This document shows, piece after piece, positions 17,265 to 25,899 of a DNA stretch of 44,877 bases. Source of the stretch: JAGGSN01 sp965603725 (GTDB lineage Bacteria > Zixibacteria > MSB-5A5 > UBA10806 > 4484-95); the NCBI GenBank assembly GCA_965603725.1, contig CBFDEC010000025.1, forward strand, positions 1 to 44,877, written 5' to 3'. The notes under the pieces are model-generated. The model ran no database searches and was not told where the DNA came from. It saw only the letters and a list, made by a program, of their open reading frames with translations. The translations under genes were made by a program, and so were the position numbers. The number at the start of each line of letters is the position of its first letter. The stretch's first letter is position 1.

Positions 17265-17948
17265 AAATGTCTATAGCAAATTGCCTGGAATTGGAGTAAA
17301 AACCCCGCCTATATAAAAAAATTGTGCTATTAAATGTATTTATCCCTTTTTACCTCATGATTTGTGTTAAAGTTGTTTAACAGGAAGGTCCATTTTATCT
17401 GTATTTGACTTGTACTCGTGTGCCCCTTACTGCATAGGCAAGTTTTAATTGAAATTGAAACGGATTGTTGCTGGTAAAAAAGGGGCAGACCGGGAGGTCT
17501 GCCGCCCACAACAACTGTCGGAAGTAATTTCCAACAGCACAAAATAAAAAGATTGCGTTATTAAATGTATCTATCCCTTTTTACCTCATGATTTGTGTTA
17601 AAGTTGTTTAACAGGAAGGTCCGTTTTATCTGTATTTGACTTGTCCTCGTGTGCCCCTTACTGCATAGGCAAGTTTTAATTGAAATTGAAACGGATTGTT
17701 GCTGGTAAAAAAGGGGCAGACCGGGAGGTCTGCCGCCCACAACAACTGTCGGAAGTAACTTCCAACAGCACAAAATAAAAAGATTGCGTTATTAAATGTA
17801 TTTATCACTTTTTACCTTATGATTTGTGTTAAAGTTGTTTAACAGGCAGGCCCGTTTTATCTGTATTTGATTAAATAAGAATAGCTGAATTCGGGGTGGC
17901 GTTATATTATCTTTGAAATTCCTTAGCTGAGGCAGTAGGATACAAATA
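17265..17948. other. Non-coding region filled by a tandem repeat
   Basis: Nearly the whole gap is occupied by the 231-bp tandem repeat at 17321-17870. I see no gene in the remaining sequence and no clear terminator directly after the kinase. Confidence 0.6.
17321..17870. repeat. Tandem direct repeat, 231-bp unit, 2.4 copies
   Basis: Unit 1 is 17321-17551, unit 2 is 17552-17782 and a partial unit 3 is 17783-17870; the phase is exactly 231 bp. Units 1 and 2 differ at only a handful of bases. Each full unit contains the dyad GGCAGACC/GGTCTGCC and a copy of the family B core (GTCGGAAGTAA plus TTCCAACAGCAC). Minus-strand 70-codon frames exist in each unit only because 231 is divisible by 3. Confidence 0.9.
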
Positions 17949-18848
17949 TCAAATAAGGATGTCTTCCTGCCAGCCAAGCTTAATAAGCTCGATTTTCTTA
18001 ATATCGCTTATTCCAAGCTTATGTTTGATATCGGCATAAGCAACATGATGCGGCGGCGGCATGATCGGTTGAGGTTTATGGAAATATGCCTGGCGTTTGG
18101 CCTCGAGAAGACGCACACCGACAGCATCAAGCGCTACCGGATCGGTTCCAACCAGTATGCCTTTGTATTCCCAGACATAAGTCATATCGAAATGGTGTGG
18201 TCCCACGCCATAGAACAAGGGCGTCAGTACCACCAGAATATTGAGCTTAGTTTTATTTTTAATCAACGGTTTTTTCCAGATCACCGCTAAATCGGCGCAG
18301 GAGTTGTCATGGTAGTTATATGGATCGGGCACAAACGGCACATAGTTTTTAATACAGCCGCCGATTCCGGACCAGTGATGAGTTCTGAGCGGTCGAACAT
18401 TTATTAAAGCGGTTGATTTCTTGAAAATCTCACTGCCAAGCACGCCTCGATCATCAATTTCAATGTTCTTTTCAGGTACGCCTGCATCCTTAACGCGCGT
18501 TTTTATTGCCTGCTCGATTTCTTCCGGTGTTGGAAGGTAGCTCCATTCATTACTTTTTATTCCCACAATGTCATTCGGGCTTATAAGTTGCTTCCATGCA
18601 TCCAGCGATTCTTCCTTACCAAAGAGCGTGGCGATTGCCCGGTCAAGCATCCGGTTGATTATTTCGGCGTTGATATGCCCTTTATTATCCAGGACTTTTT
18701 CATCACGGATTAAAACAACTCTGGTTTTTTTTGTCTCTTCATCAGCCCAGCTCAACTCCAGAGGTAATCCCATCGAGGTGGCCAGGCCGGCGAAAGCGGC
18801 CCCGCGTAAAAAGTCTCGACGATTGATAATATTCGTTATATTTGCCAT
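17949..18848 (-). CDS. DUF362 domain protein with Tat signal
   Basis: A 299-residue exported protein. The N-terminus has a twin-arginine signal (NRRDFLRG followed by a hydrophobic AAFAGLATSMGLP stretch), predicting folded export. The body matches DUF362, an iron-sulfur/unknown-function family; here I see no ferredoxin CxxCxxC cluster. I choose the ATG at 18848 because AAGGAAG sits just upstream; a TTG at 18863 would add five residues. It follows the DUF6599 gene by 19 nt on the same strand, a pairing I associate with some uncultured FCB lineages. Confidence 0.8.
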   Translation of the reverse strand: MANITNIINRRDFLRGAAFAGLATSMGLPLELSWADEETKKTRVVLIRDEKVLDNKGHINAEIINRMLDRAIATLFGKEESLDAWKQLISPNDIVGIKSNEWSYLPTPEEIEQAIKTRVKDAGVPEKNIEIDDRGVLGSEIFKKSTALINVRPLRTHHWSGIGGCIKNYVPFVPDPYNYHDNSCADLAVIWKKPLIKNKTKLNILVVLTPLFYGVGPHHFDMTYVWEYKGILVGTDPVALDAVGVRLLEAKRQAYFHKPQPIMPPPHHVAYADIKHKLGISDIKKIELIKLGWQEDILI

Positions 18849-18867
18849 CGGTCTTCCTTTCAAGAAG

Positions 18868-19794
18868 CTATTTATTTATTCTTTCTATAACTGAATTCGC
18901 CAGAGTTTCAGCCTGTTCAGCGGTGGCCGCATCGAATACTACAATCACATAGTTTTTAGATAAGATCGCTTTCACCCATTTGTTCTGTTCAATCTGAGCC
19001 AGTCCTGACTCTTTTGCCTCTGGGATATAACCGGCAATAAAACTATCGATTGCCTCTTGGGCCCGAGTATGGTCATCGTAACGAATAAAAAGAAGATAGA
19101 CATCATCCGGCGTAAACCTGGCAAGCACCGCTTCGGTCTTATCGCTTAAGTTGAGTATATTTTGTTCGGCCAAATAATAATGACAGTTCAGCGAGGTGTG
19201 CTTATGAAAATACCGAACGCTTTGTTTATGCATGTTCTCTTCCGGCAGGTATTGTAGAATATCGGGCAGCCTGCTTTCACCGGTGATCTTTTTATCAATA
19301 GTCCGAGCAAGTTCAAAAACCGCCTGCCTGGTCTCGTCAGTCTGTTTTTCTGCATAGACACAGGCGAAAAATCTGCCTTTGAAGAAACACAGCAGGCCTC
19401 CCCTGTATTCCGAACCCATCCCCACTCCGACATCATCCCCGGTTCGTGAGTGGCTGAAAATTCCATACGCATCCTCAGGCGTACCCATGTCGAAAAGTTC
19501 AACTGTTATTGCCGGATGTTTATCGTGTGTATAACGTTTGACAGCCAGCTTTCGATAATCATATAGACGATAGACCTCGCCGGCTCCGTTCATATAATCG
19601 AATATTGTTTCCCAGTTGTAAATCTCGACAGAGTCTGTCGCTTTCCAGCCCTCAATGTCGTCGGTTAAAATGCGGTTCATAACTGCTTCTGTCTCCTTGC
19701 GATCGGTTTGTGTGCACAACGGAAGTATCATAATCAAAACGATAAGTGAAATAATATTTAAGCAATATTTTTTTAATTTCAAGTGAATTCCCAT
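18868..19794 (-). CDS. DUF6599 family exported protein
   Basis: A 308-residue protein with an N-terminal hydrophobic signal or anchor (about residues 11-28, ending LPLCTQ, a poor lipobox). The mature part contains NWETIFDYMNGAGEVYRLYDY (about 59-79) and a GMGSEYRGG block, in keeping with DUF6599. Function unknown. It is upstream of, and probably co-transcribed with, the DUF362 gene. Its upstream region is the long repeat-rich gap before tex. Confidence 0.75.
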   Translation of the reverse strand: MGIHLKLKKYCLNIISLIVLIMILPLCTQTDRKETEAVMNRILTDDIEGWKATDSVEIYNWETIFDYMNGAGEVYRLYDYRKLAVKRYTHDKHPAITVELFDMGTPEDAYGIFSHSRTGDDVGVGMGSEYRGGLLCFFKGRFFACVYAEKQTDETRQAVFELARTIDKKITGESRLPDILQYLPEENMHKQSVRYFHKHTSLNCHYYLAEQNILNLSDKTEAVLARFTPDDVYLLFIRYDDHTRAQEAIDSFIAGYIPEAKESGLAQIEQNKWVKAILSKNYVIVVFDAATAEQAETLANSVIERINK

Positions 19795-20036
19795 AAGACA
19801 TATTCACAATAGCAAAGTTGACTCGAAAAAGACCGCTATCCTTACATATAATAAGCGGCCACAATCATTCGGTCAAGATGTTTTTGATGCAATGATGTGT
19901 GACCCATTTATTAAAGCATCTTGACGTAATCTATTAATGAATTATATTGATTGATATAACATGTTTGACGCGTTTTATGCCGAAGGATTTGAAAATTACG
20001 GAACCTGTTTTGTTTTATAAACATATGGGAGGAACA

Positions 20037-20090
20037 ATGAAGAGAATATTTTTAATAAAAACAGGTACCCTACCCATCGGGTGGGTATAA
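20037..20090 (+). pseudogene. Truncated gene start interrupted by a repeat
   Basis: GGGAGGAACA is followed by an ATG and codons for a signal-peptide-like start (MKRIFLIKTGT). The frame then runs into the TACCCA/TGGGTA hairpin and stops after 17 codons. A good ribosome-binding site without a gene suggests the 5' end of a lost exported protein cut off by repeat insertion, or a leader peptide. Confidence 0.4.
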
Positions 20091-20135
20091 TCCAAAGAAT
20101 CAACTACTTTCTTTTTCACTCACCCGCTGGGTGAG
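20071..20135. repeat. Pair of short hairpins
   Basis: TACCCA-TCGGG-TGGGTA (20071-20087) and CTCACCC-GCT-GGGTGAG (20119-20135) are two perfect dyads separated by AT-rich sequence. Both have a CACCC/GGGTG-like core and appear related to each other. Confidence 0.55.
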
Positions 20136-20251
20136 CCTTATAGGGCGTGATGTCCTTAAATTTGGTGTTTTTATCTATAATGGTTATACCGACACTTTCA
20201 CTTTGAGTTTTTAAAGCACTCAATATCTTCGATTTTCTCATACAAGAGTAG

Positions 20252-20282
20252 GTCGGGTTCCGACCGGAGGGAGCAACCCGAC
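20252..20282. repeat. Inverted repeat GTCGGGTT/AACCCGAC
   Basis: An 8-bp perfect dyad (20252-20259 with 20275-20282) around a 15-nt centre. It resembles the palindromic intergenic elements elsewhere in the window. Confidence 0.5.
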
Positions 20283-20403
20283 ATTTTGACTTCACGAAAA
20301 AACTTCAGGGGAAGCTGCTTTCCACTGCCTTGTTGGTGCATGAGGACATACATCAACCGCGGAGTGCCTATTGTATATCCCCGTGCACTTGAGACAAAGC
20401 GGC

Positions 20404-20490
20404 AGTAGGACAGGCCGTCAAGCCATATGGCCTGTCTGGGGTCTTGTGGATTTTCAACCTATCCGGACAGACTGAAAGTCTGTCCTACTT
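20404..20490. repeat. Dispersed repeat family C, inverted copy
   Basis: The reverse complement of 10912-10979 with about 19 extra bases (around CCATATGGCCTGTCTGGGG). It shares the GTAGGACAGGCCGTCAAG end, the GTCTTGTGGATTTTCAACCT centre and the GTCCTAC end. Confidence 0.75.
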
Positions 20491-20577
20491 GACCCAATAC
20501 CCCCCATCGTGCGAGCCTAACCAAAATATCACCCACTTTCTGGTTGTTTTTCACCCGGATTTTTATATCTTTCATTT

Positions 20578-22755
20578 ATGACTGCAAATGATACAATAGA
20601 CACGCTGAATCCCGATCACATTGCAAAAATCGCCAGCAAACTCAAGCTCGACCCAAAGCAGGTCAGGGCTGCCGTTGCTTTGCTTGATGATGACGCCACT
20701 GTGCCGTTTATTGCCCGTTACCGTAAGGAGGCAACCGGTAGTCTGGATGAGGTGGCGATTACCGCCATCCGCGACAGTATCGCGCAACTTCGTGCGCTGG
20801 ACAAACGCCGGGAGGCAATTTTTAAATCCCTCGAAGAACGTGAGCTATTAACCGAGGAGCTAAAAGAGAAAATCGACTCGGCAGAGACAATGGCGGTTCT
20901 TGAGGATATCTATCTGCCGTTTAAGCCCAAACGTCGAACGCGGGCGACAATTGCTGTCGAACGCGGGCTGGAGCCGCTGGCAGAGATAATATTTACCCAG
21001 GATGACATCGATCCGTTTCTGGAGGCGGAGGCTTTTGTCAATCCCGAAAAAGAGGTCGGGTCTGCTGAGGACGCTCTTGCCGGCGCTCGCGATATCATTG
21101 CCGGTTGGATTAACGAGGACGCCGACGCCCGCGCTCAACTGCGTGACCTGTTTGCAAAAGAGGGAATAATCAGATCGAAAGTTGCCCCCGGCAAGGAAAC
21201 CGAAGGCGCCAAGTATGCCGACTATTTCGACTTGGAAGAGCCGATCACAGCTGTTCCCTCTCATAGACTGCTGGCAATGCTTCGCGGTGTATCTAAACAA
21301 TTTCTAAACCTGCATATTGCACCGCCTGAAGATATGGCGCTTATGATTCTGGAAAACATGTTCCTTGCCGGAAACAGCGCCGCAACCGAGCAGGTCAGGC
21401 TGGCTGTGCATGACAGCTACAGGCGTCTCCTTGCGCCGGCTATGGAAACCGAAATTCGCGGTGAAGCAAAGAAATCGGCTGATGAGGAAGCCATCCGTGT
21501 ATTTGCTGAAAACCTGCGTGAACTGCTGATGGCCTCGCCGCTGGGGCAGAAAAGTGTCATGGCGATCGATCCCGGTTTCCGTACCGGCTGCAAACTGGTC
21601 TGTTTAGACCGTCAGGGAAAACTGCTGGATAATGCAACGATCTATCCGCACGGCGGTGAAAAGCAGCAGAAGGACGCCGCCGTTGAAATAAAAGCCTTGT
21701 ATGAGAAATACAAAGTCAATGTTATAGCGATCGGCAACGGCACTGCCGGTCGGGAAACTAAAGCGTTTATAAGCAGCCTGGATTTGCCCGGGCATATCAT
21801 GATCGAGATGGTCAACGAGGCAGGTGCATCGGTTTACTCGGCCTCGGAGGCGGCTCGAGAAGAATTTCCCGAATATGACGTTACCGTACGCGGCGCGGTC
21901 TCTATCGGCCGCCGTCTGATGGATCCGCTGGCGGAGCTGGTTAAAATCGATCCCAAAGCTATCGGCGTCGGCCAGTACCAGCATGACGTCGACCAATTGG
22001 CTTTAAAGCAGGGGCTTGATGATACCGTTATGAGTTGTGTCAATGCGGTTGGAGTCGAGGTTAATACCGCCAGTAAACAGCTATTAACTTATGTTTCCGG
22101 TCTTGGATCAAACCTGGCTCAAAATATAGTGGAATATCGAAATCAAAACGGACCGTTCAAGTCTCGTAATACCTTGAAAAAAGTACCCCGCTTGGGTCCC
22201 AAGGCGTTCGAACAGGCGGCGGGGTTCTTACGTATTCACGATGCCCGAAACCCTCTCGACAGCAGCGCGGTCCATCCTGAAAGCTACCCTGTTGTGAACG
22301 CAATGGCGGCGGATCTTGGCTGCACAGTCGTTCAGTTAATGCAGGATGAAAACCTTCGAAACAAGATTGACTTGAATAAATATGTGTCTGACAAGGTAGG
22401 CATCCCAACCCTGCAAGACATCATGAAAGAACTGGCCAAACCCGGCCGTGACCCGCGCCGGGAATATGAGTCGTTCAGTTTTGATAATAAAGTAAAGACC
22501 ATAGAGGACCTCAAGGTCGGAATGAAACTTCCTGGCATCGTTACCAATGTTGCGGCTTTCGGCGCATTTGTCGATATTGGCGTTCACCAGGACGGCCTCG
22601 TTCATAAAAGCGAGCTGGCTGATCGCTTTGTTAAAAATCCCTCTGAAGTTATTAAAGTTCAGCAGAGGGTAAAAGTAACCGTGCTCGATATCGATTTAGA
22701 ACGCAAACGTATATCGTTGTCTATGCGAGATCGCCAGATTCCCACAGACAATTGA
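20578..22755 (+). CDS. tex: Tex family RNA-binding transcription accessory protein
   Basis: A 725-residue, full-length Tex/Spt6-like cytoplasmic protein that binds nucleic acid and associates with transcription. The N-terminal helical region includes VPFIARYRKEATGSLDE (about residues 43-59). A YqgF/RNase H-like domain starts at AIDPGFRTGCKL (about 328-339). Helix-hairpin-helix repeats appear around LAQNIVEYRNQNGPFKSR and VPRLGPKAFEQAAGFLRI. The C-terminal S1 domain (about 641-717) runs from VGMKLPGIVTNVAAFGAFVD to ERKRISLSMR. The ATG lacks a visible ribosome-binding site, but the family N-terminus aligns well from here. Confidence 0.96.
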   Translation: MTANDTIDTLNPDHIAKIASKLKLDPKQVRAAVALLDDDATVPFIARYRKEATGSLDEVAITAIRDSIAQLRALDKRREAIFKSLEERELLTEELKEKIDSAETMAVLEDIYLPFKPKRRTRATIAVERGLEPLAEIIFTQDDIDPFLEAEAFVNPEKEVGSAEDALAGARDIIAGWINEDADARAQLRDLFAKEGIIRSKVAPGKETEGAKYADYFDLEEPITAVPSHRLLAMLRGVSKQFLNLHIAPPEDMALMILENMFLAGNSAATEQVRLAVHDSYRRLLAPAMETEIRGEAKKSADEEAIRVFAENLRELLMASPLGQKSVMAIDPGFRTGCKLVCLDRQGKLLDNATIYPHGGEKQQKDAAVEIKALYEKYKVNVIAIGNGTAGRETKAFISSLDLPGHIMIEMVNEAGASVYSASEAAREEFPEYDVTVRGAVSIGRRLMDPLAELVKIDPKAIGVGQYQHDVDQLALKQGLDDTVMSCVNAVGVEVNTASKQLLTYVSGLGSNLAQNIVEYRNQNGPFKSRNTLKKVPRLGPKAFEQAAGFLRIHDARNPLDSSAVHPESYPVVNAMAADLGCTVVQLMQDENLRNKIDLNKYVSDKVGIPTLQDIMKELAKPGRDPRREYESFSFDNKVKTIEDLKVGMKLPGIVTNVAAFGAFVDIGVHQDGLVHKSELADRFVKNPSEVIKVQQRVKVTVLDIDLERKRISLSMRDRQIPTDN

Positions 22756-22914
22756 AATCTTTGAAACTGAAATATATGGGATTACTCTTAAATAAGTCTT
22801 AAGATACAATACACTTTATTTATATCCAATTATTCCTTCCTTTTCCCATTCCCAAAAAAGATTTAACTTGACTATGAAAACCAAATATCTATTATTTAAA
22901 TTTGTGCTATGATT

Positions 22915-22986
22915 GGGGGTGTAGCTCAGTGGTAGAGCATCTGCCTTTTAAGCAGGTGGTCGAAGGTTCGATCCCTTCCACCCTCA
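22915..22986 (+). tRNA. tRNA-Lys(UUU)
   Basis: A complete cloverleaf of 72 nt without encoded CCA. The acceptor GGGGGTG pairs with CACCCTC (one G-T pair). The D-arm GCTC...GAGC has loop AGTGGTA. The anticodon stem TCTGC/GCAGG has loop CTTTTAA (anticodon TTT). The T-arm GAAGG/CCTTC has loop TTCGATC. Discriminator A. It lies 465 bp from the last gene of the T6SS island. Confidence 0.97.
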
Positions 22987-23451
22987 GTTATCTTTCAACG
23001 AGTTACACGGATTTTGAAAGTTACCAAAAATCTACTATGTCAATATTATGCCACAAAATTATCATAATCAGTCATATTTAGTCCTATTTGCGTTATTCTA
23101 TAGAGCAAAAATGAGCCTTGGTTAAGCCAGAAAATATTCCAGATATAATGTTTGGTATCAACACACTCCCCGAGCGGTCTTTTCATATTATCGTATTGTT
23201 GACGCGGGAAAAGGCGAGGGAATCGAATTCTATTCCCCCCATTATCTCGCAACAAGTTAACTGACGATGTGACCATATTGTGACGGCTTTCTTATTCTTC
23301 TACTGACGGACCAGCCGTATTCTATTCAGGTCGTATTCCGAGTAGCGGTGTAAAATAGTACGATCACCATTCGCAAATCAAACAGCTAATCAGTCCCACA
23401 GGCTCTGAAACGAAACAGGCCTTTTCATAGGTGACAACGTACAGGCGTAAG
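22987..23451. other. Intergenic region between tRNA-Lys and the T6SS operon end
   Basis: No credible gene. A 76-codon minus-strand frame (23046-23276) lacks family features or a ribosome-binding site. A weak plus-strand stem AGGC-CTG/CAG-GCCT followed by TTTT lies near 23400-23427. I looked for a repeat of the tRNA 3' end as an integration site and did not see one in the window. Confidence 0.5.
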
Positions 23452-24402
23452 TTATTTAAGAGATTCTATTTTCTTCTCGAAGTGCTGTAATTTCTTTTCA
23501 TTATAACTGCCCATCCACTGGAAAAAACTCACCAATATGATAATCATCACTATTAAAGTTAAGGCAAAATAAATATAATTGCCCCGGCTCTTGCCTAAAA
23601 TAAATGAAATGTACCGAGGGACTTTAGCAATTCCTGTTATATATTTTACGATATCCACAAGAATCTGCTTAATGCGATCCGCGATTGGCAAACTGGCCTT
23701 ATGATATCCCATCTTATAAAGAAGATCCTGATATATTAGATCGGAAGCGGCCATTTTGGTAAATACGCCATATTCCAGAAGTTTGTATTCGGGAGAAAAT
23801 TTATCCTGCAGCAGTACTTTGGAATCGGTTTTTAACAGCCTGCGTGCTAACGACAAAAACAGTTTGGGCGCTGAAATTTCTTTCAATTTATCCAGATTAT
23901 TATATTGAGGATCATCCAGCAGAATGGGATCATTATTAAGATTTTGCATTTCGGCGATTTTGATTAGAAAATAATATCTTAAACCTTCTGATTGTTTAAG
24001 TACATTCTTATCAAACAGATGAAACGATAACTCCGATTCCATGAAATCAATATCCGTTCTCGTTTGCCTCAATTTAAGACAGAATCTGTATGACTCCTGA
24101 AATTGGCCGGCTATAGGTATCAACACGGGGAAGAAAGTAGCCAAGATATGCGCGGTAAAATACCTGATATCCGTACCCCCGCTGGGCGATGTAAACGGTA
24201 CTTTATCATACTGAGAAACCAGCGTGTCATCGACCGCCTTAATTATTTCTAAATTATTCTGATCACGGATTAATTTCAAATGAGACAACACATTTTCGAA
24301 ATAATTAATAAACTCATCGGCGACGAATTTGCCACCCCCTTCATAGTTATCGATATAACCAAAGAGGATTGGTATCGCTTTATGTCTATCTAAATCTTCC
24401 AT
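23452..24402 (-). CDS. T6SS-cluster protein with C-terminal membrane anchor (unknown family)
   Basis: A 316-residue protein encoded 9 nt after tssK, last in the machine operon. About 270 mostly alpha-helical cytoplasmic residues are followed by one transmembrane helix (about 275-296) and a 20-residue charged, coiled-coil-like tail. The basic residues before the helix predict an N-in/C-out topology. In standard T6SS this place is taken by TssL/DotU, also tail-anchored and TssK-binding. However, the usual DotU helical-bundle signature around a YxLxxxxDE-type motif is not seen, and the protein is longer. I infer a membrane dock for the baseplate; it may be a very divergent TssL or an unrelated anchor. 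Confidence 0.6.
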   Translation of the reverse strand: MEDLDRHKAIPILFGYIDNYEGGGKFVADEFINYFENVLSHLKLIRDQNNLEIIKAVDDTLVSQYDKVPFTSPSGGTDIRYFTAHILATFFPVLIPIAGQFQESYRFCLKLRQTRTDIDFMESELSFHLFDKNVLKQSEGLRYYFLIKIAEMQNLNNDPILLDDPQYNNLDKLKEISAPKLFLSLARRLLKTDSKVLLQDKFSPEYKLLEYGVFTKMAASDLIYQDLLYKMGYHKASLPIADRIKQILVDIVKYITGIAKVPRYISFILGKSRGNYIYFALTLIVMIIILVSFFQWMGSYNEKKLQHFEKKIESLK

Positions 24403-24411
24403 TTTTCTCGC

Positions 24412-25857
24412 CTAATAAATATATACGGTTAGATTATCAGCGCTTAAATCGGATAATGTTTGGGGATTGAAATTACCTCTCAAATTTAAATTTATCGAAT
24501 TCAATGATTGGCTTTTCAAATCGTCCATCGGTTTGAAAATAAAATTTTCGGGGGACGCGTCGGCGTCAACATTAACCGGCGCCATTCTGCCCGGAACATC
24601 GTTTTCGTTGACGCCGATTTTAACCATTATATAACGATGATCCACTTCACCAAATAGTTCCTTCTTGATAGCGACAATAACATCCCGTGTAACTATATTA
24701 TCCAGGCCGATGATCTTTATTGTCAATCCATCTCTTTCCGATTGGGTTGTTATCGAGTTGATATTATGCAAGCTGTATTCTTTTTGCCTGTAATGAAGTA
24801 TTTTACCGATTTTAGGCAGAACGCCCGCCAAACTCGCGACCATATTTATAAACTCAACAAAATCAGTGGATAACATTACAAGCGATCGCAGTAATTTGCC
24901 TATTTCCTGATGATTGTATTTAGCATTCGTGAAACCGTTCATTTCCTCGATAAACCTGTTATATAATTCGTTATCCGCGAACTTTTTCTTCAGAACGTTT
25001 GCGATCTCGCTGTACGTATCAAGCATAGATTCCACAGTTCCAAATATTTCCTGGTAATATGAAAAAAGGTTTTGCGGCGCAACCGCCAGGTCGGGCCGGG
25101 GATGCACCTTCAGCATGGCGCCGATTTTTATGGAAAGCCCGGACAATATTTCTTGGAACAGCTTGTGCTCCAGCCCGAATTTGCCGCTTTCCTCCCCGGA
25201 TGATGAAACGAAAGCCTGATAGCCGCTTAAAGCGCACTGCCGAGCTTGGGTCAGGACACCTTTAAGCTTAAAACAATAATCTGACAAAACCGGATGTGCG
25301 CCGATTAATGTACATGGGGGAATAAAATCCGCCGAAAGCCGGGGGCCCTCCTGTTCCATTATTATTTCGGCGACTTTTAAACAATCGGCGGGATCTATAT
25401 CGACCAACTCCCCGACTATTAAGCTATAATCATAGCAACGGTAGGGCAATCTTGTCGGCATGCTTGCTTCCGGCGGTATTCCGAGATTCATTTTCGATCC
25501 GTTCGCGAACACATAGACAGGAATTGTTTTCGCTTCCCCGGGATCAATCGGGCCGGTCTTTACGCTGTTATCAAATTCGCTATCGATCTGAATAATATTG
25601 CCATTAGCGGTAAATCCATAACATTGGGAAAGAACCACGATCCAATTTTGCCCATCATGGTCCAGACGAACGCTAAAATAATGTCCGGACAATCCGGCTG
25701 GACGGGTCAGTCCGTACGATAAGGCGCTGGATCTAATCATCCAGCTAATTAAATTTTCAAAATAATCTTCCTGCTCATCGAAATGAGCGGACTTTATCAG
25801 CATACCGTCTTGCCAATTGACTGATAGTAATCTGCCTGATTTTTTGTTTTTATCCAT
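24412..25857 (-). CDS. tssK: T6SS baseplate subunit TssK
   Basis: Trimeric adaptor that connects the TssEFG wedge to the membrane complex. The N-terminus shows the family pattern VNWQDGMLIKSAHFDEQEDYFENL (key residues W, G-M, HF and Q near residues 14-35), equivalent to 'V.W.EGM....QHF..Q' in classical TssK. A beta-sandwich shell domain, a long helical stalk (about 200-360) and a C-terminal head follow. I prefer the ATG at 25857 (481 residues); the frame is open from a TTG at 25890, but that start has no ribosome-binding site. It is adjacent to tssG upstream and the membrane-anchored protein downstream. Confidence 0.85.
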   Translation of the reverse strand: MDKNKKSGRLLSVNWQDGMLIKSAHFDEQEDYFENLISWMIRSSALSYGLTRPAGLSGHYFSVRLDHDGQNWIVVLSQCYGFTANGNIIQIDSEFDNSVKTGPIDPGEAKTIPVYVFANGSKMNLGIPPEASMPTRLPYRCYDYSLIVGELVDIDPADCLKVAEIIMEQEGPRLSADFIPPCTLIGAHPVLSDYCFKLKGVLTQARQCALSGYQAFVSSSGEESGKFGLEHKLFQEILSGLSIKIGAMLKVHPRPDLAVAPQNLFSYYQEIFGTVESMLDTYSEIANVLKKKFADNELYNRFIEEMNGFTNAKYNHQEIGKLLRSLVMLSTDFVEFINMVASLAGVLPKIGKILHYRQKEYSLHNINSITTQSERDGLTIKIIGLDNIVTRDVIVAIKKELFGEVDHRYIMVKIGVNENDVPGRMAPVNVDADASPENFIFKPMDDLKSQSLNSINLNLRGNFNPQTLSDLSADNLTVYIY

Positions 25858-25899
25858 TTTCCCAGCACCGCATTTAAGATTAAACTGCAAATCCAGTAT

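Larger units (their letters stand above)
19795..20577. other. 783-bp intergenic region with repeats and a broken gene start
   Basis: Contains a truncated gene start (20037-20090), two hairpins (20071-20135), a dyad at 20252-20282 and a long inverted copy of repeat family C (20404-20490). No intact gene is found. The tex promoter must lie in its right part, but I cannot place it. Confidence 0.6.

Noticed and set aside
17330..17773. Two nearly identical 70-codon minus-strand frames
   Set aside because: They arise because the 231-bp repeat length is divisible by three. Most differences between the copies change the amino acid, and the frame runs through palindromic repeat sequence, so there is no sign of selection on a protein.
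17321..17870. CRISPR array
   Set aside because: The repeat unit is 231 bp with no spacers between copies and no cas genes are present.
23046..23276. 76-codon minus-strand frame after tRNA-Lys
   Set aside because: No ribosome-binding site, no recognisable features and AT-rich composition typical of the intergenic region.
23452..24402. Plain TssL/DotU assignment
   Set aside because: The topology and position fit, but I could not find the DotU motif pattern and the length differs, so I left the family open.
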